A DNA stretch of 64,000 nt from Hyphomicrobiales bacterium (GTDB taxonomy: Bacteria; Pseudomonadota; Alphaproteobacteria; Rhizobiales; Rhizobiaceae). The notes beneath the pieces are model-generated. The model was not told the DNA's origin. It made no database searches and saw only the letters and a program-made list of their open reading frames with translations. The position numbers were made by a program, and so were the translations under genes. Position 1 is the first letter of the stretch. The number at the start of each line of letters is the position of its first letter. The DNA is taken from contig UCKU01000017.1 in the NCBI GenBank assembly GCA_900473185.1, positions 166,326 through 230,325 of the forward strand. Direction: 5' to 3'. This document shows, one piece after another, positions 59,050-64,000 of this stretch.

Positions 59050-60831
59050 TTGCCCGATATTTCAGAGGCTGCTCGCAGACGGTTTCAGCTCATCCTGATA
59101 AAGCCGTCGCATTATGACGATGACGGCTACGTGATCCGATGGTGGCGAGCAATGATCCCCTCCAACTCGCTGGCGGCTATCTTTGGGATTGCCGCCGAGT
59201 GTGCGGAGCGGCAGGTGCTTGGGGCCGACACCGCTATCGACATCACCGTCATCGATGAGACCAATACGCGGATCGATTTTGCGGCACTGATTTCCCAGTT
59301 CAAACGCAATGACAACTTCGGGATGATCGCACTTATTGGCGTCCAGTCCAACCAGTATCCTCGTGCGCTCGATATCGCCCGACCCTTCCGCGATGCCGGA
59401 CTGCAGGTTTCGATGGGCGGCTTCCATATCTCCGGCTGCCTGTCGATGCTAAGTGGCGACGCGATCGGGCTCGACGAATGCCGTAAGATGGGTGTTTCCA
59501 TGTTTGCGGGCGAGGCTGAAGGACGGCTGGAGATGGTGCTGCGCGATGCAGCCGCCGGTGAGCTGAAGCCACTTTACAATTTCATGAACGACCTTCCCGG
59601 CATCGGCGGCACGCCGGTGCCTTTCCTGCCGAAGGATAATATCAAGCGCACGCTTGGCCTCAGCACCAGTTTTGATGCGGGCCGCGGCTGCCCCTATCAA
59701 TGTTCGTTCTGCACGATCATCAACGTGCAGGGCCGCAAATCCCGCTTCCGCTCGGCCGACGATGTCGAGAAGCTGGTGCGCATGAACTGGGCGCAGGGCA
59801 TCCATAAATTCTTCATCACCGACGATAATTTCGCCCGCAACAAGGACTGGGAAGCGATCTTCGACCGGCTGATCGAGCTCAGGGAAAAAGACGGCATTCC
59901 GCTCGGCCTGATGATCCAGGTGGACACGCTCTGCCACAAGATCCCGAACTTCATCGAAAAATCGAAGCGCGCCGGCGTCACGCGCGTCTTCATCGGCCTC
60001 GAGAACGTCAATCCGGATAATCTGACCGCCGCCAAGAAGAACCAGAACAAGATCACCGAATATCGCAAGATGCTGCTGGCCTGGAAGGCGCAGGGCATCA
60101 TGACGCTTGCCGGCTACATTCTGGGCTTCCCGGCAGACACGCCGGAATCGATCCGCCGTGACATCAAGATCATTCAGGAAGAGCTGCCGCTCGATGTCAT
60201 CGAGTTCTTTGTTCTGACACCGCTGCCTGGTTCCGAGGACCATCAGGTTCTGTGGAAGAAGGGCGTCGAGATGGATGCCGATCTCAATATCTACGACGTC
60301 GAACATGTCTGCACGGCACATCCGAAGATGAGCAAGCAGGAATGGGAAGATATCTACCAGGAGGCCTGGTCGCTCTACTACTCGCCCGACCATATGAAGA
60401 CCCTGCTGCGCCGCGCTGTGGCGACCGGCATCAAGCTGAGCAGTCTTGTCAAGGTCCTGGTCTCGTTTGCGACCACCGTACCGCTGGAGAACGTCCATCC
60501 GTTGCAGAGCGGCCTTCTGCGCCTGAAGCATCCCTCGGAGCGGCGTCCTGGCCTGAAGCGCGAACATCCGTTGTTGTTCTGGCCGCGTTTTGCCTTCGAT
60601 ACCGCCCGCAAGCATCTCTCGCTTGCCGGCACGATCATCGGCCTCAGCGTCTCGGCTTTCCTGATTGCGCGCGATGCCGGCGCCAAAAGCTACATGGACA
60701 AGGCTTTGACACCGGTCGCCGAGGACGACGAAGACGTTCTCGACCTCTTCACCAAGACCGCCGGTGGCACCGCTGCCGTCAGCCACATCAAGAAGGTTGC
60801 CGAACTGACCCACGCCCGCAAAGCCGTCTAG
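59050..60831 (+). CDS. B12-binding domain radical SAM protein
   Basis: Large radical SAM enzyme of 593 residues. The N-terminal half (about 12-165) is a cobalamin-binding-like Rossmann domain (ALIGVQSNQYPRALDIARPF, VSMGGFHISG), without the DxHxxG His motif. The radical SAM core has the CxxxCxxC cluster Cys214, Cys218, Cys221 (GRGCPYQCSFC), GLMIQVDTLC and VFIGLENVNPDNL. A C-terminal region (about 450-593) ends in a hydrophobic stretch TIIGLSVSAFLIARD (about 536-550) that may anchor it. The reaction is unknown. The TTG start at 59050 lacks a strong Shine-Dalgarno and should be checked. Confidence 0.85.
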   Translation: MPDISEAARRRFQLILIKPSHYDDDGYVIRWWRAMIPSNSLAAIFGIAAECAERQVLGADTAIDITVIDETNTRIDFAALISQFKRNDNFGMIALIGVQSNQYPRALDIARPFRDAGLQVSMGGFHISGCLSMLSGDAIGLDECRKMGVSMFAGEAEGRLEMVLRDAAAGELKPLYNFMNDLPGIGGTPVPFLPKDNIKRTLGLSTSFDAGRGCPYQCSFCTIINVQGRKSRFRSADDVEKLVRMNWAQGIHKFFITDDNFARNKDWEAIFDRLIELREKDGIPLGLMIQVDTLCHKIPNFIEKSKRAGVTRVFIGLENVNPDNLTAAKKNQNKITEYRKMLLAWKAQGIMTLAGYILGFPADTPESIRRDIKIIQEELPLDVIEFFVLTPLPGSEDHQVLWKKGVEMDADLNIYDVEHVCTAHPKMSKQEWEDIYQEAWSLYYSPDHMKTLLRRAVATGIKLSSLVKVLVSFATTVPLENVHPLQSGLLRLKHPSERRPGLKREHPLLFWPRFAFDTARKHLSLAGTIIGLSVSAFLIARDAGAKSYMDKALTPVAEDDEDVLDLFTKTAGGTAAVSHIKKVAELTHARKAV

Positions 60832-60893
60832 AACGCCGTGCGTTCATCTGGACGCATCAAGGACGCTCTAACTCTTTGAATCACTCCGTCCGA

Positions 60894-60925
60894 CATCCCG
60901 AAAATCGATTCCGATTTTCGGGATG
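60894..60925. repeat. Palindromic element CATCCCGAAAATCG
   Basis: CATCCCGAAAATCG (60894-60907) and CGATTTTCGGGATG (60912-60925) form a perfect 14-bp stem with loop ATTC. A nearby GACGCATCAAGGACGCTCTAA also looks like part of a rhizobial RIME-like intergenic element. It is 63 bases past the radical SAM stop and may serve as its terminator. Confidence 0.6.
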
Positions 60926-61275
60926 GTGATGCAGGCGCATTTGTTGAGCGACCAAGAGAGAACGGCCACGTGATCTCGTGGCAGCGACGTGACGTCAATC
61001 TGCCGCCCGACCCCATTCTTAAGTTAATGGCGGTCGCGTCCTGCCTCAGCCTCTATATCATCCAATTGTCAAAGCAAAGCAGGGGCGATCAATCGTCCCG
61101 TTTCTCGTCGCTCCAGCGAGCAGTATGAACCGCCCTGGAGCGTGTACGCTTGATCGGACCCGGGCCTCGTACCGGTTCTCGATCCTGTATCGTGGCACCG
61201 CGCTGGCGCGGCTTGGCGTCTTGGCCGTGGATCACGCCGATCTGCGCACAGTCGGTCTGATTTCAGCGCATCAAC

Positions 61276-61309
61276 AAAAAAAGCCCTGCCGCAAGCGGCA
61301 GGGCTTTTT
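61276..61309 (-). terminator. Terminator after tig
   Basis: AAAAAAAGCCCTGCCG (61276-61291) pairs with CGGCAGGGCTTTTT (61296-61309). Both flanks are A/T-runs, so it may work on both strands. It is 22 bases past the tig stop. Confidence 0.85.
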
Positions 61310-61331
61310 GAATTTCAGTTTGAAAAACCGA

Positions 61332-62825
61332 TTACTCGGCGCTGTCCTCGGAAGCCTTCTTCTTCGGAGCAGCCTTCTTCTTCGGAGCGGCTTCTTCGCC
61401 GCCGGCAGCTTCTTCAGAAGCTTCGGCCTTGGCAGCAGCCTTCTTCTTCGGAGCAGCCTTCTTGGTGTCGGCCTTTTCAGCGCCTTCGCCTTCTTCGTCG
61501 GCGAGCAGCTCTTCCTTGGTCACCTTCTTGTCGGTGACGGCGATTTCGGTCAGCAGGTGATCGATGACCTTTTCTTCGAAGATCGGAGCTCGGATCGAAG
61601 CGGCGGCACCCGGCTGACTGCGGAAGAACTCGAGGATCTGCTTTTCCTGGCCCGGATACTGGCGCAGCTGTTCGTAGATCGCGCGTTGCATTTCGTCTTC
61701 GCTGACTTCGACGCCGGCCTTTTCGCCGATTTCGGAGAGAACGAGGCCGAGGCGGACGCGGCGCTCGGCGAGCTTCTGGTACTCTTCGCGCGCCTGTTCT
61801 TCGGTGGTGTCCTCATCCTCGAAGGTCTTGCCGGACTGCGCGAGGTCGTTGCTGACCTGGTTCCAGATGCCGTTATATTCGGCTTCGACGAGCTTGGACG
61901 GGGTCTCGAACTTGTACAGTTCGTCGAGCTGGTCGAGAATCTGGCGCTTCAGCTTCTGGCGCGTCAGCGAGCCATACTGGGATTCGATCTGACCGCGGAC
62001 GATTTCCTTGAGGCGGTCGGCGGATTCCAGGCCGAGCTTCTTGGCGAGTTCGTCGTTGATTTCGACATCAGCCGGAGCAGCAACTTCCTTGACGGTGACG
62101 TCGAAGGTTGCTTCCTGGCCAGCGAGGTTCTTGGCCGGATAGTCCGCCGGGAAGGTCACGGTGATGGTCTTCTCATCGCCAGCCTTCGTGCCGACGAGCT
62201 GCTCTTCGAAGCCGGGGATGAAACGGCCGGAACCGAGAACCAATTCAGCGTCCTGATCGGTGCCGCCGTCGAAGGCAACACCATCGACCTTGCCGAGATA
62301 GTCCATCTTGACGCGGTCGCCGTTGGCAGCCTTGCCCTTCTTTTCGGCGTAGTCGCGGGCGCTTTCAGCGACTTTGATAACCTGCTCGTTGACTTCGTCG
62401 TCGGAGATGTCGACGACTTCGCGCGTGACCTTGATGCCCGCGTTGGACTTCAGCTCGATCGGCGGGAGAACTTCGTAGGAGAGCGTGAATTCGAAATCCT
62501 GCTCGGCGGCGAGGATCTTGTCTGCCTCGTCCTTGTCTTCCGTCATGGCGATTTCCGGCTGGGTGGCCGACTTTTCGCCGCGGCTCGACAGGATCTGCGT
62601 CGGCTGATCGCGAACGATCTCGTTGACGAGGTCGGCCATGATGGACTTGCCATAAAGCTTCTTGACGTGGGCGGTCGGAACCTTGCCCGGACGGAAGCCG
62701 TTGATGCGGACTTTGTCCTTCACGTCGGCAAGGCGCTCGTTCAGCTTGCTTTCCATATCCTTGGCCGGGATAACGACCTTGATTTCGCGCTTCAGCCCTT
62801 CAGCGAGCGTTTCGATAACCTGCAT
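61332..62825 (-). CDS. tig: Trigger factor
   Basis: Ribosome-associated chaperone and prolyl isomerase of 497 residues. The N-terminal ribosome-binding domain has the signature NGFRPGKVPTAHVKKLYG (about 41-58). An FKBP-type domain follows (GDRVKMDYLGKVDG...FIPGFEEQLVGTKAGD) near 155-235, then the C-terminal arms. The end (about 450-497) is a Lys/Ala/Glu-rich tail repeating AAPKKKAAAK and AAPKKKAS, longer than in E. coli but usual in Rhizobium. ATG at 62825 begins MQVIETLAEGL. Confidence 0.97.
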   Translation of the reverse strand: MQVIETLAEGLKREIKVVIPAKDMESKLNERLADVKDKVRINGFRPGKVPTAHVKKLYGKSIMADLVNEIVRDQPTQILSSRGEKSATQPEIAMTEDKDEADKILAAEQDFEFTLSYEVLPPIELKSNAGIKVTREVVDISDDEVNEQVIKVAESARDYAEKKGKAANGDRVKMDYLGKVDGVAFDGGTDQDAELVLGSGRFIPGFEEQLVGTKAGDEKTITVTFPADYPAKNLAGQEATFDVTVKEVAAPADVEINDELAKKLGLESADRLKEIVRGQIESQYGSLTRQKLKRQILDQLDELYKFETPSKLVEAEYNGIWNQVSNDLAQSGKTFEDEDTTEEQAREEYQKLAERRVRLGLVLSEIGEKAGVEVSEDEMQRAIYEQLRQYPGQEKQILEFFRSQPGAAASIRAPIFEEKVIDHLLTEIAVTDKKVTKEELLADEEGEGAEKADTKKAAPKKKAAAKAEASEEAAGGEEAAPKKKAAPKKKASEDSAE

Positions 62826-63012
62826 GTCTTCCTACCTTCATTTCAGTGGCGGCCGTGCCCAGACGCCGTTCGTTTCGGTGAGCACGACGCCGGCCAACTG
62901 CCGCGCGTGGCTTTTTCTCAATTCCTGTTCGTTCCGCTCTAAGCGGAACAGCACTCGCTTTCCGGGTATCCGAGACTATAAAGTTCCCAGTCTTCCCGCC
63001 CTGCAAGGCAGT

Positions 63013-63097
<85 letters not shown>

Positions 63098-63250
63098 GTT
63101 CGCGAAACCGCATGCATATGCCTGCGCATGAGGCCTTCCGAGCGCGGCGTCTCTATATCACCCGATTTAGAACAGGCAAAGGAAAAATGAACGGCAAATG
63201 ACAGGGATTTGTGGCCAAAAGCGCACTGTTCCCGTCAGCCACCTCGGCTC

Positions 63251-63841
63251 TCAATAAAGAGGCTCCTCATAGGCCGGCTTGCCGTCCACCACGAGGCTGC
63301 GGATCTGCGCGGCACCGGAAGAGGAAACACTGGCAGCGATCGAAACGACGCCCTCGTTGCGGGCCTCCTCCAGCGGCTTGCCCTCGCCTTCCGGCACGTA
63401 ATAGCGCTCTATCCCATATTCGACCCGGATGGTTTCGCCACTATTGGGACCATAGCTATAGAAAGGCAGGCTGCGCAGTACGACCGTATCTGGTGCCGTC
63501 GGCAATTCCTTGAATGACGATTCGACAATGTTCCAGAAGCCATCCTGCTGGCGCTTGAGGCGCACCCACAAGATCTGCTCGCCCGCTTCTGCCGGAATGC
63601 CGCCGGTGACTGTCGAGACCGGGACCGACGATATATCGTAGTTCAGCACCACGTAGTCGCCACGCAGGAAATCGCGTGGATCAACCGGAGCCGTCTTCAG
63701 CAATACTTCGGTGCCGCTTGCCAGGATAGAAGCACGGCTCTGGATGATGTAACCGAGGATGAGCGTCTGCAGGCCAGCGACGAGGATCGCCGCAACAATA
63801 TAGAAGCGGCCGGTTTGCGGTCTTGCGAAGGCAAAGCTCAT
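63251..63841 (-). CDS. GDYXXLXY domain-containing protein
   Basis: Membrane-anchored protein of 196 residues. One N-terminal transmembrane helix (about 13-34) is followed by the periplasmic domain with the family motif RGDYVVLNYDISSV. The late segment YGIERYYVPEGEG is also conserved. The family usually accompanies DUF2157/DUF4401 membrane proteins, and the gene here overlaps such a gene by four bases (ATGA), so they are coupled. Its function is unknown. Confidence 0.88.
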   Translation of the reverse strand: MSFAFARPQTGRFYIVAAILVAGLQTLILGYIIQSRASILASGTEVLLKTAPVDPRDFLRGDYVVLNYDISSVPVSTVTGGIPAEAGEQILWVRLKRQQDGFWNIVESSFKELPTAPDTVVLRSLPFYSYGPNSGETIRVEYGIERYYVPEGEGKPLEEARNEGVVSIAASVSSSGAAQIRSLVVDGKPAYEEPLY

Positions 63842-64000
63842 GCTCGTTCCTCCCCTGCTTCGACTGGTCCTGGTTCGGCTGCGAAGCGTCTTTCAAGGCG
63901 GATGACGACCCAGGCGACGGCTGCGACCACCAGGCCAGAGAACAAGAAAAGGCTCGACGTGCCCAAGATCGTGCCGACCGTCACCGAGGCCAGATAGAGC
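63838..64000 (-). CDS. Membrane protein, C-terminal end (5' part outside window)
   Basis: The last 53 codons are visible on the minus strand: a hydrophobic stretch (LYLASVTVGTILGTSSLFLFSGLVVAAVAWVVIRLERRF) and the end AEPGPVEAGEERA. Its stop overlaps the start of the GDYXXLXY gene by ATGA. That partner and the pattern suggest the end of a DUF2157 or DUF4401-type membrane protein. The rest lies beyond 64000. Confidence 0.65.
   Translation of the reverse strand, partial: LYLASVTVGTILGTSSLFLFSGLVVAAVAWVVIRLERRFAAEPGPVEAGEERA

Larger units (their letters stand above)
60832..61331. other. Intergenic region between the radical SAM gene and tig
   Basis: 500 bases without a credible gene. It contains the palindrome at 60894, an unstructured segment with no good reading frame, and the tig terminator at 61276. 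The stretch 60840-60960 has the look of a rhizobial intergenic repeat (see its entry). Confidence 0.4.

Noticed and set aside
60832..61331. Structured RNA between the radical SAM gene and tig
   Set aside because: Apart from the palindrome and the terminator, I found no consistent fold or match to known RNAs.
59449..62942. Minus-strand frame of 454 codons and plus-strand frame of 605 codons
   Set aside because: They are shadows of the radical SAM gene and of tig.

Overview
The window is a 64 kb piece of an alphaproteobacterial chromosome, almost certainly from the Rhizobiaceae and most like Rhizobium. The evidence is the general amino-acid permease operon aapJQMP, a class I PHA synthase and a phasin, DUF992, DUF2778 and GDYXXLXY proteins, tRNA genes with encoded CCA, high-GC codon use, and three accessory complex I subunits otherwise known from mitochondria (NDUFS4-like, NDUFA12-like, NDUFS6-like zinc finger). 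No prophage, integrase, CRISPR array, secretion system or insertion sequence was seen. Most of the window is core chromosome.

Layout. 1-8.1 kb: clpS-clpA (clpA runs off the left edge), phasin, DUF3126, cysE, an alpha/beta hydrolase, a zinc-finger protein, an FAD monooxygenase and a cystathionine beta-lyase. 8.4-12.7 kb: aapJQMP with a hairpin after aapJ. 13-18.2 kb: small proteins, tRNA-Arg and tRNA-Pro, DUF192 plus a double cold-shock protein, glyoxalase I and an M15-like lipoprotein. 18.35-18.93 kb: three tRNA-Glu genes, one of them CTC, with duplicated promoters. 19.2-29.6 kb: TMEM43-like protein, recJ, hom, an aminotransferase, phaC and a DUF2778 protein. 29.5-34.1 kb: a LysR regulator diverging from a HAD/class II aldolase pair, an aminotransferase and a DsbA-like protein. 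34.4-41.1 kb: an NMT1-type ABC transporter, a second diverged copy of its leader and binding-protein gene, a remnant of the permease gene, and a TctDE-like two-component system. 41.5-54.7 kb: aroQ-accB-accC-aat, DUF2155, NDUFA12, gatB with GNAT genes, yjhX, a frameshifted GNAT gene, gatCA, a metallo-hydrolase, ruvX and a TetR regulator. 54.9-64 kb: map, radC, a tyrosine phosphatase, a transhydrogenase, a cobalamin-binding radical SAM protein, tig, tRNA-Leu, and a GDYXXLXY protein with the end of a membrane protein.

Genes that work together. ClpA, ClpS and the Aat transferase form the bacterial N-degron route. AccB and AccC are half of acetyl-CoA carboxylase. GatA, GatB and GatC make the tRNA amidotransferase. 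Phasin and PhaC serve PHB storage. Hom, MetC and CysE belong to sulfur and aspartate-family amino-acid synthesis.

The most informative irregularity is the 34.3-39.0 kb duplication. Both copies of the binding-protein gene carry the same leader, with an 11-bp-period direct repeat that could bind an OmpR-family regulator, and such a regulator is encoded next door. The second copy lost its ATPase gene and most of its permease gene, apparently by a deletion across the 7-bp repeat ATCATGG. I did not find a clearly new system. The best leads are this locus, the radical SAM protein at 59 kb, and the YjhX protein among GNAT genes.
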